57,235 nt of DNA from Pseudomonadota bacterium (GTDB lineage Bacteria; Myxococcota_A; Polyangia; Fen-1088): assembly GCA_023438785.1 (NCBI GenBank), contig JAEXQJ010000383.1, positions 1-57,235 on the forward strand, written 5' to 3'. This document shows, one piece after another, positions 17,796-26,120 of the stretch (the first letter of the stretch is position 1; each line of letters opens with the position of its first letter). The position numbers were made by a program, and so were the translations under genes. The notes beneath the pieces are model-generated. The model did no database searches, was not told the origin of the DNA, and saw only the letters and a program-made list of their open reading frames with translations.

Positions 17796-18725
17796 ATGCC
17801 TTTGCGTGTGTCCACCTGGTTGGCGCCTTCGCCACACTTGACCCGCTACGCCCGCCTCTCCATCGCCGTCGCCGTGTTGACCATGGCCCTAAAGGCACTC
17901 GCCTACTGGTTGACCGGGTCCGTGGGCTTGCTGTCCGATGCCGTGGAGTCGGTGGTCAACCTGGTGGGCGGCGTGATGGCTCTGTGGATGCTCAGCGTGG
18001 CCGCCCGACCCGCCGACACGGATCATGCCTTCGGCCATGGGAAGGCGGAGTATTTCTCCAGCGGCCTGGAGGGGATGCTGATCATCGTGGCCGCGGCGAG
18101 CATCGCGCTCACCGCCGTTCCACGCCTGACCCATCCGCGTCCGCTGGCGCAGGTCGACCTGGGGCTCGTGGTCTCCGCCCTTTCGTCGCTCATCAACCTT
18201 CTGGCCGCTCTGGTCATCCTGCGTGCCGGGCGCAGGAGCGGTTCCATCACGTTGGAGGCCAATGCCAAGCATCTGATAACTGACGTGTGGACCAGCGTCG
18301 GTGTGCTGGTGGCCGTGGCCCTGGTGTCGCTCACGGGCTGGCTCATGCTCGATCCGCTGATCGCTCTGGTGGTGGCCACGAACATCGTGTGGTCCGGCGT
18401 GGGCATCGTGCGCCGCTCGGTTTCGGGGCTGATGGATAAGGCCTTGCCTCGCGAGGACCGGGCCAAGGTGGAGGCCATCCTGGCTCGCTTTCGCTGCGAC
18501 GAGGTGAGCTTCCACGCCGTGTGGACGCGCCAGGCGGGCGCAAGGAAGTTCGTGTCACTGCACGTCTTGGTGCCGGGCCAGTGGACGGTGCAACGCGGGC
18601 ATGAGCTCCTCGAGCGCATCGAGGCCGAGATTCGTCATGCCTTGCCCCTCACCCACGTCACGACCCACCTGGAACCACGCGAGGACGAGCGATCGTTCGA
18701 AGACGAAAAACTCGACCGCCCATAG
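17796..18725 (+). CDS. Cation diffusion facilitator family transporter
   Basis: 309-residue inner-membrane metal/proton antiporter. Six TM segments are visible in residues 20-210. The family's metal-binding residues can be picked out: LLSDAVESVVN in TM2 (Ser-Asp-Ala...Glu), DHAFGHGKAEYFS in the following loop (the HGKxE signature), and HLITDVWTSVGV in TM5 (His...Asp). The cytoplasmic domain (about 215-309) has SFHAVWTRQAGARKFVSLHVLV, the ferredoxin-like fold. Substrate is probably Zn, Fe or Co/Mn; the exact metal cannot be read. GTG 17793 is directly adjacent to the chosen ATG and could be used instead. Confidence 0.92.
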   Translation: MPLRVSTWLAPSPHLTRYARLSIAVAVLTMALKALAYWLTGSVGLLSDAVESVVNLVGGVMALWMLSVAARPADTDHAFGHGKAEYFSSGLEGMLIIVAAASIALTAVPRLTHPRPLAQVDLGLVVSALSSLINLLAALVILRAGRRSGSITLEANAKHLITDVWTSVGVLVAVALVSLTGWLMLDPLIALVVATNIVWSGVGIVRRSVSGLMDKALPREDRAKVEAILARFRCDEVSFHAVWTRQAGARKFVSLHVLVPGQWTVQRGHELLERIEAEIRHALPLTHVTTHLEPREDERSFEDEKLDRP

Positions 18726-18736
18726 CGAGCCGCGGG

Positions 18737-19534
18737 TCAGGGAATATACAGCGTGTTGATGCGCGGGTTCTCGGGCAGGTAGAGGACGGGAACCTCGCTC
18801 GGCTCCATCAGGTCCTCGAAGGCCAACAACGACATGGTGGACAGGCTGCCCTCGTAGATGTCGTCGTCGATCTTGAACTCCCACTTCACCATGAAGGGGT
18901 GGGCACCGTTGATCTTCACGCTCTTGTTCGGCCCGCGGTACACCACGCGGGCCAAGATGGGCGTGCCCCGACGATAGGCTCGAATTTCGCGGCGGTTGGA
19001 GCGGATGGCCCAGGTCAGGAACGCCAGCCCGATACCGGGGAAGATCAAGGTGATCAGCACCGTATAGCCGAAGGTCGCGTGGGTGGTGCCGGCCAGCCGT
19101 GCCCAGGCCGGATTCAACCGGGCCACCTCCAGCCCCAGCCTCGCCCCGGGCGTGGCGGCCTCCACCAATTGGTCGTCCAGCGTGCTGCACGTGCCCGTAT
19201 ACGTTCGGCCGTTCACCTCGTAGGTGAACGTGATGGACGTCGGGTGCTGTCCCCCGATCTCGGCGCTTCGGTTGAGGCTGGCATCCACGACCGTGCCCTG
19301 CAGATCACGGTGGGTCAGGGCGATGGCCAGATCCACGGGCAGCCCCCAACAGAAGGGCAGGGAGAGCAGCGAGCCGAACACGGAGAAAACGATGCCCACC
19401 CAAAGCATGGCCTTTTGCGTGCCCGTGTAGGCGAAGATGAGGGCGCGCGCCCGTTTGCTCGGGCGGCGAGGTGCGGACGGCACCGCAGCCAAGGCGGCGG
19501 CCCTGCGTTCAGAGATCCATTCGGTCGCGGTCAT
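18737..19534 (-). CDS. DUF3592-like membrane protein
   Basis: About 265 residues with two hydrophobic segments (about 45-70 and 160-185). These flank an extracytoplasmic beta-rich domain with FTYEVNGRTYTGTCS, a signature of DUF3592 proteins; the C-terminal domain repeats a similar beta pattern (VKWEFKIDDDIYEGS). Start taken at the ATG giving MTATEWISERR, just before the cytoplasmic basic region RRPSKRARA; the frame is open 100 bp further upstream. Function unknown in the family. It converges with the transporter gene with a 12-bp gap. Confidence 0.7.
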   Translation of the reverse strand: MTATEWISERRAAALAAVPSAPRRPSKRARALIFAYTGTQKAMLWVGIVFSVFGSLLSLPFCWGLPVDLAIALTHRDLQGTVVDASLNRSAEIGGQHPTSITFTYEVNGRTYTGTCSTLDDQLVEAATPGARLGLEVARLNPAWARLAGTTHATFGYTVLITLIFPGIGLAFLTWAIRSNRREIRAYRRGTPILARVVYRGPNKSVKINGAHPFMVKWEFKIDDDIYEGSLSTMSLLAFEDLMEPSEVPVLYLPENPRINTLYIP

Positions 19535-19583
19535 GGCCCCATTTTCGCCCAAGTGGTCGCCGGCGCGCGAGGCCTGGTTCAGC

Positions 19584-20034
19584 TCATCGCCAATTGGCGC
19601 CGTGAGTGAAAGGTCCGAATCTGGCCTCGACACCCGCGCGCACCGAGGTCAGCAGCGCCTCCGATCCCGGCGCCAGGACGGCGTGCCAGGGCTCGACGTG
19701 AGCCGCCAACTCGCTCAACCAACGCTCCTGCCAGCCGCCCTTCAGGGGAAGGCGGCTGGCCAGCCACTGGAAGCGTTGGGCCAGCCCGGCGGGCGAGGCA
19801 TAGGTCTCAAGGAAGCGTGATCGGACGAAGCGATCCAACACCGCGCCCAGCGCTGGGCGCGACTCGGGCTGGGTGAGCGCGTGCCGGGTGGCGAAGGCCA
19901 GGTTAACCTCGTCGAAGGCCGCGTAGTACTCGACGAGCGGGTCCGGATCGCGCTGGATGAGCCAGGGCTGAGCCGACCCGGGTCAGGGCGGTGCTGCGCT
20001 CGGGGAGCACGATGCTGTGCGAGAGGAAGTTCAT
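19584..20034 (-). pseudogene. Frameshifted AcpH/DUF479-like gene
   Basis: The minus strand starts with MNFLSHSIVLPERSTALTRV, which resembles the N-terminus of acyl-carrier-protein phosphodiesterases and related HD-like proteins, but that frame soon becomes non-coding. From about 19965 another frame (shifted by one base) carries a coherent protein: DPDPLVEYYAAFDEVNLAFA, then RFVRSRFLETYASPAG, then WLSELAAHVEPWHAVL, ending at 19584. The two pieces together (about 145 residues) are shorter than the ~190 of the family, so an internal deletion plus frameshift is likely. The family assignment rests on overall layout only. A sequencing or assembly error could give the same picture. Confidence 0.5.
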
Positions 20035-20069
20035 GGCCGTCCCCGATCAGGGTAGCCCGGGCCTCGCGG

Positions 20070-21692
20070 CTAATACACCGGCTGGAAGGTCACCTTGAAT
20101 TTGCCGCCCACACCCGCGGGCAGGGCGAGGGTGCGGGTCTGACCGTCGAAGCCGTTGAAGGGCGCGTCGTCCAGCTCGACCGCCGTGATGCGCAGGCGGC
20201 CGTCTTCCATGGTGAGCGGCGAGAGGCGAATCTCGCGCGGCGTCTTGGCGGGGGCGAATCGGTAGTACAGCGACGCGGGCCGACGGCGATACAGGAGGTT
20301 GCCGTAAAGATAGCCGTAGTACCCGGTCTCTACGCAGTGGTGCCCCGACTCGTACTTGTCGCTCTTGCTCGTGTTGGTCACCTCCGAGCCGTCGGCGCTG
20401 GTGTTGAAGTACATGCCGCCGGCTTCGGCGTCCATGAAGTGCCTCTGCAGGAAGTCGATGGAGCGATCGGCGATCTCGAGGTCCAGCTCGCGCTCGCTGG
20501 CGCTGTCCTCGATGAAGAAGCTGGTGATCCCGGACGTGAAGCCTTGTTCCACCTCCCAGTAGTTCTTCTCGGTGGTGTGCACGCCCATGCTCCACTCGCA
20601 CGAACCGTTGGGCGCGCCGTTGTCCTTGTCGAAACCGCCCTCGTCCCACAGGGCATGCAGGATGCGTCGCACACCGGCTCGGTAGCGGGGATCAGGATTC
20701 ATCAGATAGACGCGCGCCAGTTGCCAGGCCGTCTTGAACACGTGGCCGGTGAAGCCACCGCGGTTCATGGTGTCCACGTTCCAGTCGCTATCGAAGTACT
20801 CGGGAAAGCCGTACTTCACGTCGGGAGCGTCCATCGCCGCCACCAAGTGCGTGAGCACGTTATCGGCTAGGTCCAGAATGCGTTTGCGGTGCGCACTCGA
20901 ACCCGAGAGCAGGTAGCTGAGCAGGGCGTTGGTGCCCAGGCCATCGACCGTGGGTGTGAAGCCCTTGCCGCGCAATCCGGCGAAATCCAGGTCCGCGTAG
21001 TCGTAGTAGCCGAACTTCGTCGCCCTCGAATCCCACAGGAGTTCCAGCGATGCGCGTCCCTTGTCGGCCCAGGCGCAGTCCGTTTCGTTGCGGGTCGCCT
21101 CGCACATGGCCAGCGGCCCGAGCAGATCGTAGTGCTGCACGAACGACCACTTACTGCCGTTGTCTCCGTCGCCCAGGGGCGTGCCCTTGTCGTCGGCCGT
21201 GAAGTACCAACCGCCATTGGTCTGATCCCAGCCGTGCGCGTACAGAAAATCGAGGGCGGCGCGTCCCTCGTCCAGGTATGTCTCGTCGCCCGTGAGCATG
21301 AAGGTGTGGGCGAACACGATGCCGAGCCGGCTTTGGCACACGAACGACTTGTTGCGGTTGGCGGTCACCGCACCCTGGCGGTCGACGAAGGTGAAGAAGC
21401 CGCCGTTCGCGGTGTCGCGTGCCTTCTTCCAGAAGTCGGCGCAGCTCACCGCCATGGCCGGGCCGTTGCTGTCCGGATCGGTCAGCATGGGGCTCTTGGC
21501 CTGATATGCAGTGGGCGGCGGCCACACGGGCGCGAGGTCCACACCCGCCTCGGCGCCGCGCTCGGCGGGCAGGTCCCGGCTTGCATCCGCGTCCGCGCCC
21601 GCATCGCTGGTATCCGGGCCGGGTGCCGAGGCCGCACCGCACGCGGCCAGAAGAAGAGTCAACCAGGGAGCGCGGCGACCAAGAGGAAGCAT
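20070..21692 (-). CDS. Secreted AGE-family-like lipoprotein
   Basis: 540-residue exported lipoprotein: signal peptide with lipobox LAAC at about 18, an Asp/Ala-rich linker (about 20-60), then an (alpha/alpha)6 barrel. Motifs typical of N-acylglucosamine 2-epimerase/cellobiose epimerase folds are NGGFFTFVDRQG, DQTNGGWYFTADD, GHVFKTAWQLARVYL (candidate catalytic His) and NYWEVEQGFTSG. The last ~90 residues form a beta-rich module. It may isomerise or bind sugars at the cell surface; the exact reaction cannot be read and hydrolase function on the same fold is possible. It stands near a GH43-like lipoprotein and another toroid-like protein on the same strand, suggesting a polysaccharide-processing group. 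ATG 21692 is chosen as the start of the signal peptide. Confidence 0.75.
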   Translation of the reverse strand: MLPLGRRAPWLTLLLAACGAASAPGPDTSDAGADADASRDLPAERGAEAGVDLAPVWPPPTAYQAKSPMLTDPDSNGPAMAVSCADFWKKARDTANGGFFTFVDRQGAVTANRNKSFVCQSRLGIVFAHTFMLTGDETYLDEGRAALDFLYAHGWDQTNGGWYFTADDKGTPLGDGDNGSKWSFVQHYDLLGPLAMCEATRNETDCAWADKGRASLELLWDSRATKFGYYDYADLDFAGLRGKGFTPTVDGLGTNALLSYLLSGSSAHRKRILDLADNVLTHLVAAMDAPDVKYGFPEYFDSDWNVDTMNRGGFTGHVFKTAWQLARVYLMNPDPRYRAGVRRILHALWDEGGFDKDNGAPNGSCEWSMGVHTTEKNYWEVEQGFTSGITSFFIEDSASERELDLEIADRSIDFLQRHFMDAEAGGMYFNTSADGSEVTNTSKSDKYESGHHCVETGYYGYLYGNLLYRRRPASLYYRFAPAKTPREIRLSPLTMEDGRLRITAVELDDAPFNGFDGQTRTLALPAGVGGKFKVTFQPVY

Positions 21693-21972
21693 GCGGCCAT
21701 GCTGCCACTTCGGGGTTCCCAATCACATCACCTAATATTGGGGGGCGGGCACTGATGAGATCCCGCGGTCCAGGCGGCCCGGCACGCGCGGCGCACCCTT
21801 GACCATCGCCTCGCCGCAGCGCGGTTCCAGTTGCCGAGGGCCGTGCCCCTGCCCACCGAGATCCGTGATCTCCACCGTGCGCGTCCGGCGACGGATGGGG
21901 AGCCCGAGGCCTGGGACGACTGGCGCAACTGACGGGGATTTCAGCCGGCCGTGCTCGGGAGACTACGGTGAT

Positions 21973-23409
21973 TCAGCGCCAGGTCCCGGCGGCGACGTCG
22001 AGGGTCCAATTGGTTGGACAAGTCATCGAAACGGTTGTGCCCTTGACGGTTAGCGGCTGCCAGATGTAGCGCGAATCGGTCAGATTGTTGGGATTCCAGC
22101 GATCACCAAGAAACATGTACGAGGTGCCGGTGCTGCCGCTCACGGGAAGGATGAACGTTGTTTGCGAGTTGCAGGTGTTGGTTCCCGATGGCGCGAAACT
22201 CTTCCACGCGGACCAGGGTCCGGCCATGGAGGTGGCCGTGGCGTATTGGTTGTCGTTGGTCGACCAGCCGGTCAGATGCGAGCCGAAGATGAAGTACGTG
22301 CCTTCGATCTTCACCACCGCCGGGGATTCATATTGAGGCAGCGAAGTAAGCAAGGACGCGACGGTCAGATAGTCATCGGAGAGCTTGTAGATCTGCAGTT
22401 TGGTGTTGGTGCGATCCTCGCTCAGAAAATACCCCGTCGTGCCGTCCTGGAAGAGGGTGTCGTCCAGGCTGTCATGTCCCAAGGGTTTGAAGCTCCCGCG
22501 ATAGGTGTACGAGCCGCAGACGGTACTGCACGTCGCGACCCCGGCCTTGCGGTCTGTGTAGCTTGAGTTGTCCACATGCATGTACATGACGAATTGGGAG
22601 GTGGACGCGTTGTGGATGACATGGGGCCGCTCGATGATGCGGTTCGGTCCCAAGTCTCCGCTCGCCTGACGAGTCAACACGTTGTTGACGAACGTCCAGT
22701 TCTTGAGGTCGGCCGACGAGTAGCACTTGATGTTCTGAAAGGGGGCGCCATTGGTCTTGTCCTCGCCCAACCAATAGTACGTGTCGCCCACTTTGATGAT
22801 CCCCTCGCCGTGCGCCTGGATGACCTTGCCCTGGGTATCGTTCCACACCGAGCCGGGGGTGATGGTGACCGGGGCGACGGTTCCGCCGCCGGCGCCCCCG
22901 GTGCTGCCGCCAGTCCCGGACCCGGTGCCGCCGGAGCCCGCGGTTCCACCACTGGAGCCGGCGGTTCCACCAGTGGAGCCCGCGGTTCCACCACTGGAGC
23001 CCGCGGCTCCACCGTCGGTTCCGGACCCGGTGCCGCCGGAGCCCGCGGTCCCGCCGTCGCTTCGCTCCGTCGTTCCGCCGCTTGCGGCGATCGTGCCAGC
23101 GCTTCCCCCGTTGCCGCCGCTGCTCCTGTCTCCGCCGTGAGCGGCAGAACCGCCCGTGCTTCCCCCGCTGGCCACGGTGCCTCCACTGCCGCCGAAATGC
23201 CCTCCCAGACTGCTCGCGCCGCCATCTCTCATCACACCGCCCGCACCCGCCTTCCCACCTGAGCCGATGACCCCGCCGCTGCGGCTGTCACCGCCGCTCG
23301 CACCTCCTTGCGCCGGTTGGCCGCCACCTCCGCCCGGGGTCGATGCTTGCGAACACGCCAGGATGGTGAAGCCGATCGCGGATAGAACGCCGAAGTAATT
23401 CTTTGTCAT
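21973..23409 (-). CDS. GH43-like lipoprotein with Gly/Ser-rich linker
   Basis: 478 residues. N-terminal lipoprotein signal (ILACS, Cys about 19). Residues 22-175 are a low-complexity Gly/Ser/Ala/Thr linker with repeated GGTAGS units, expected to extend the domain from the outer membrane. The C-terminal ~300 residues form a five-blade-propeller glycosidase domain: IQAHGEGIIKVGDTYYWLGE, CYSSADLKNWTF, ERPHVIHN, DDTLFQDG, LSEDRTNTKLQIYKLS and YESPAVVKIEGTYFIFGS. This matches GH43 enzymes of the exo-beta-1,3-galactanase type (subfamily 24-like), which act on arabinogalactan-type glycans. The general acid is probably the Glu of YESPAVVK; the usual GH43 base Asp is not obvious near HGEG, as noted for subfamily 24. 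Confidence 0.85.
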   Translation of the reverse strand: MTKNYFGVLSAIGFTILACSQASTPGGGGGQPAQGGASGGDSRSGGVIGSGGKAGAGGVMRDGGASSLGGHFGGSGGTVASGGSTGGSAAHGGDRSSGGNGGSAGTIAASGGTTERSDGGTAGSGGTGSGTDGGAAGSSGGTAGSTGGTAGSSGGTAGSGGTGSGTGGSTGGAGGGTVAPVTITPGSVWNDTQGKVIQAHGEGIIKVGDTYYWLGEDKTNGAPFQNIKCYSSADLKNWTFVNNVLTRQASGDLGPNRIIERPHVIHNASTSQFVMYMHVDNSSYTDRKAGVATCSTVCGSYTYRGSFKPLGHDSLDDTLFQDGTTGYFLSEDRTNTKLQIYKLSDDYLTVASLLTSLPQYESPAVVKIEGTYFIFGSHLTGWSTNDNQYATATSMAGPWSAWKSFAPSGTNTCNSQTTFILPVSGSTGTSYMFLGDRWNPNNLTDSRYIWQPLTVKGTTVSMTCPTNWTLDVAAGTWR

Positions 23410-23524
23410 GGCACTCCAGCCAAAGGTGGGTGGGCTCGGATCTCCGCCGAGAGTCTACCCAACGGGTTCAGCCGTCTCTAGGCTTTCCGCGGGCGCGCCA
23501 GCCCCGCAAACACGGCGGGTTTCT

Positions 23525-25111
23525 TCACGGCTGCTCGGCTCGCGCAAATTCGTAACGGAAAACAGGCACCTGGAAACGGTCCAGCCCCACCACGAAGAAA
23601 CGCTTGGCCCTCGGGTTGGCGCCGGCGATCTCCTGCAGCGCAAGCGGCCCCGTGGTGGCCATCACCGGGTTCACCGGCTGCTTGAGAGCCAGCGGTCCGT
23701 CCTTCAGCGATTCCTTGCTGGACCAGTTACCGAATTCGCCGCCCGTTGCGCCAACGTAGCGGGCCAGCCCCTGGCGCAGGTGCATGACATCGAGAATGGG
23801 CGTCTCATGCGGGTACACGATGCGCACCAGGTGGCTGTCGTCCCACGATTCGGGCTCGGGCAGCTCGCTGTAGCCGCGAACGGAGTTGACGTCCAGGTCG
23901 GCGGGCAAACACGCCTCGTCCCAGCGGGCCAGCGTCGTCCGCACCAACTTCGGCGCTGTGGCCAGGGCGGGGCCGCGCGTGCGCTCTCGCCTCCAGGTGC
24001 CCGGGACGTAGCCAGTATCCGTCAGGAACATGAGGGCGGTACTGGTGGCGTCGACGTCGGCGTTGGGCGAAGTCGACGCCACCGCGAAGCCGCCGGCCTC
24101 GGGGCGATACATGGCGAAACGCGTTTCCAGCCATCGGGGCATGGCCGCCAGTGCGCGGGCACGTAATGCGGGTGACAGCGAGGGCCACAGCAGACGCACG
24201 ATGATTTTGGCAGCGTGGGCCTGGCGCAGGCTCCACTCGTGCTGGGCTGGCGCGCCCTCGGGAATGGGCCCATCCACGTCCTTCAGAAGGTTGTCGGCCA
24301 ATGTCTCCGCGTAGCGCAGCGGATACTTGGCGTCGCGCGCTTGGCCCTCGTCGGTCAGGAAATGCTTGAGGATGTGCGAGGTCGAATCGATGTCGTGGGC
24401 TTGGCGCCAGTGGTCCTTGTCGCCGATGCGCGCGCCCCAGAACCCGGTCACCGGATCCTGGGTCTCGTAGTACCAGCGAGAAAGCGCATCCTTCCATTCG
24501 GGTGACAGCGGATAGCCGCCAATGGTCTCGATGTGCCCAATGGTTTCGCCGGTCAGATCCGTGGCAACCACGTAGGGGCTCGGCCCGCCGAACCTCTCCG
24601 CCCAGCGTTCTTTGAAATAAAGCAGAGATGACATGAAGGCGCGCAGCTGGGATGGCGTCTTGATCTGATCGAGGAAACGCAGCGGATGCCGCACGCGAAT
24701 CGGACGCCCCGTCGTGGTCGACAAGCGGCTCAGCTCGCCGAGCACGTTGGAGGTGGGTCCGATGGTCGTGAAGAGCGGGTAGTCGGGATCCATAAACGCG
24801 CCGTTCGCTGGATACTGGCGAGCCAGCAAGAAGGCAATGCGCTCGTCGGGGTTCGCGTTCTTGGGGGCCTTGACTAGGCCTTCGCGGCTCTCCAGTTCTC
24901 TCTTGATGCGCCGGAGGGTGCGGTAGGCCTTCCAATAGCTGCCGTCGTTCAGGTAGTAGAGCGCGGCCATCATCTTGAATTCGAACTCGGCCATGAAATA
25001 GCCCTCGGCTTTCAGCTCTGCGTTGCGCTTGAAAAGCTGCGAGGGGCTCACGTATCCCAGGCTCGCCACGGCTGCGAGCCCGAGCGCGAGCAGCACGAGG
25101 ATGCGTTTCAT
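23525..25111 (-). CDS. Exported alpha/alpha-toroid-like protein, unknown function
   Basis: 528 residues with a signal peptide (MKRILVLLALGLAAVASLGY). The rest is helical with repeated aromatic and Asp/His motifs (WGARIGDKDHWRQAHDIDST, HEWSLRQAHAAKIIVRLLWP, PNADVDATSTALMFLTDTG), a layout reminiscent of alpha/alpha-toroid proteins such as prenyltransferase/terpene-cyclase or polysaccharide-lyase-like folds. I recognise no defined family. AAAGGT precedes the start. It is the first of three consecutive minus-strand exported proteins (with the GH43-like and AGE-like ones), so it may act on the same glycan. Confidence 0.7.
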   Translation of the reverse strand: MKRILVLLALGLAAVASLGYVSPSQLFKRNAELKAEGYFMAEFEFKMMAALYYLNDGSYWKAYRTLRRIKRELESREGLVKAPKNANPDERIAFLLARQYPANGAFMDPDYPLFTTIGPTSNVLGELSRLSTTTGRPIRVRHPLRFLDQIKTPSQLRAFMSSLLYFKERWAERFGGPSPYVVATDLTGETIGHIETIGGYPLSPEWKDALSRWYYETQDPVTGFWGARIGDKDHWRQAHDIDSTSHILKHFLTDEGQARDAKYPLRYAETLADNLLKDVDGPIPEGAPAQHEWSLRQAHAAKIIVRLLWPSLSPALRARALAAMPRWLETRFAMYRPEAGGFAVASTSPNADVDATSTALMFLTDTGYVPGTWRRERTRGPALATAPKLVRTTLARWDEACLPADLDVNSVRGYSELPEPESWDDSHLVRIVYPHETPILDVMHLRQGLARYVGATGGEFGNWSSKESLKDGPLALKQPVNPVMATTGPLALQEIAGANPRAKRFFVVGLDRFQVPVFRYEFARAEQP

Positions 25112-25234
25112 GGTGACCTTTCTGTCGGCTGACTGAACGGCCTCAGGTGATGGCCAGCACGCTCGGTCTGTTGGCTTGCGCACCCAGGGCGTCTTGGTCA
25201 GGACGCCAGGCTGCACCCATGCGCCGCCGCGGCG

Positions 25235-25981
25235 TCACCGCTGCATCAGCGCGAACACACCCCAGCCCAGGTATTCACGCGTGTAGGCGGCGTGGCGCTC
25301 GGGTCCCGAGGTCAGTTTTGCTCGAACCTCCTTTGCCAACTCGTCGCCGGGATTGGTTTCAAGCCATCGGCGCATCGTGAGCCATTGGGCTGCCTCGTAT
25401 CTGTCCCAGCCGTCTTGGTCAGCCAAAACCATTTCAACCACGTCGTAGCCAAGGTGGCCCAAAGACGCGAGAAGTCCCGGAAGCAGGAGAAAGTCAGAGA
25501 TGGAGTTGGCATGACAGGCTTTGGCAACATCTTCCGTCGGCGGTAACTGCCGCCAGTAGGGCTCGCCGATGAGGATGATCCCTCCGGGGCGGAGGCTCCG
25601 CGCCAGAAGCTCGACGGTGCCGGCGACGCCCCCGCCGATCCAAGTGGCACCGAGACAGGCCGCCACACTGACCTTCTCGTCAGAGACATGGCCGGCGGCA
25701 TCGCCGTGAATGAATTGGACTCGATCGGCGACGCCGAGCTCTTGGGCACGCAGTCTCGCTTGCTCGGTGAACAATGGGCTCATGTCGACGCCGGTGCCGG
25801 TGACGCCGTGATCGCGTGCCCAGGTGCACAGCATCTCCCCCGAACCGCTGCCGAGGTCGAGCACTCGGGCCCCCGGTTCCAGACGCAGCGCCGCGCCGAG
25901 AGTGGCGAGCTTTTCGGGTGTGAACGGGTTGTGGATGCGGTGAGCACTTTCAGCGATGTTGAATATTCGTGGGATATCCAT
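25235..25981 (-). CDS. Class I SAM-dependent methyltransferase
   Basis: 248-residue Rossmann methyltransferase. Motif I VLDLGSGSGEML, strand-2 acidic residue in GTGVDMSPLF, then HGDAAGHV and SLRPGGIILIGEPYW. The hydrophobic cleft region (LLPGLLASLGHLGYDVVEMVLA) and C-terminal EYLGWGVFALM resemble small-molecule methyltransferases of the UbiE/cyclopropane class. Start supported by AAAGGAGAG upstream of the ATG at 25981. Substrate unknown; stands alone. Confidence 0.87.
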   Translation of the reverse strand: MDIPRIFNIAESAHRIHNPFTPEKLATLGAALRLEPGARVLDLGSGSGEMLCTWARDHGVTGTGVDMSPLFTEQARLRAQELGVADRVQFIHGDAAGHVSDEKVSVAACLGATWIGGGVAGTVELLARSLRPGGIILIGEPYWRQLPPTEDVAKACHANSISDFLLLPGLLASLGHLGYDVVEMVLADQDGWDRYEAAQWLTMRRWLETNPGDELAKEVRAKLTSGPERHAAYTREYLGWGVFALMQR

Positions 25982-26120
25982 GGTGGAAGCTCTCCTTTGG
26001 GTGGCGTGAAGCGCGCGGCACAATTCCGTGAAATCGAGGTCCGCGCAGTCGTAGGCGCCGAGGCGGTCACGAACGACATTGTCCCCGTCGCTCAGGGCCC
26101 TTCGCGTCGGACGGGCGCCC

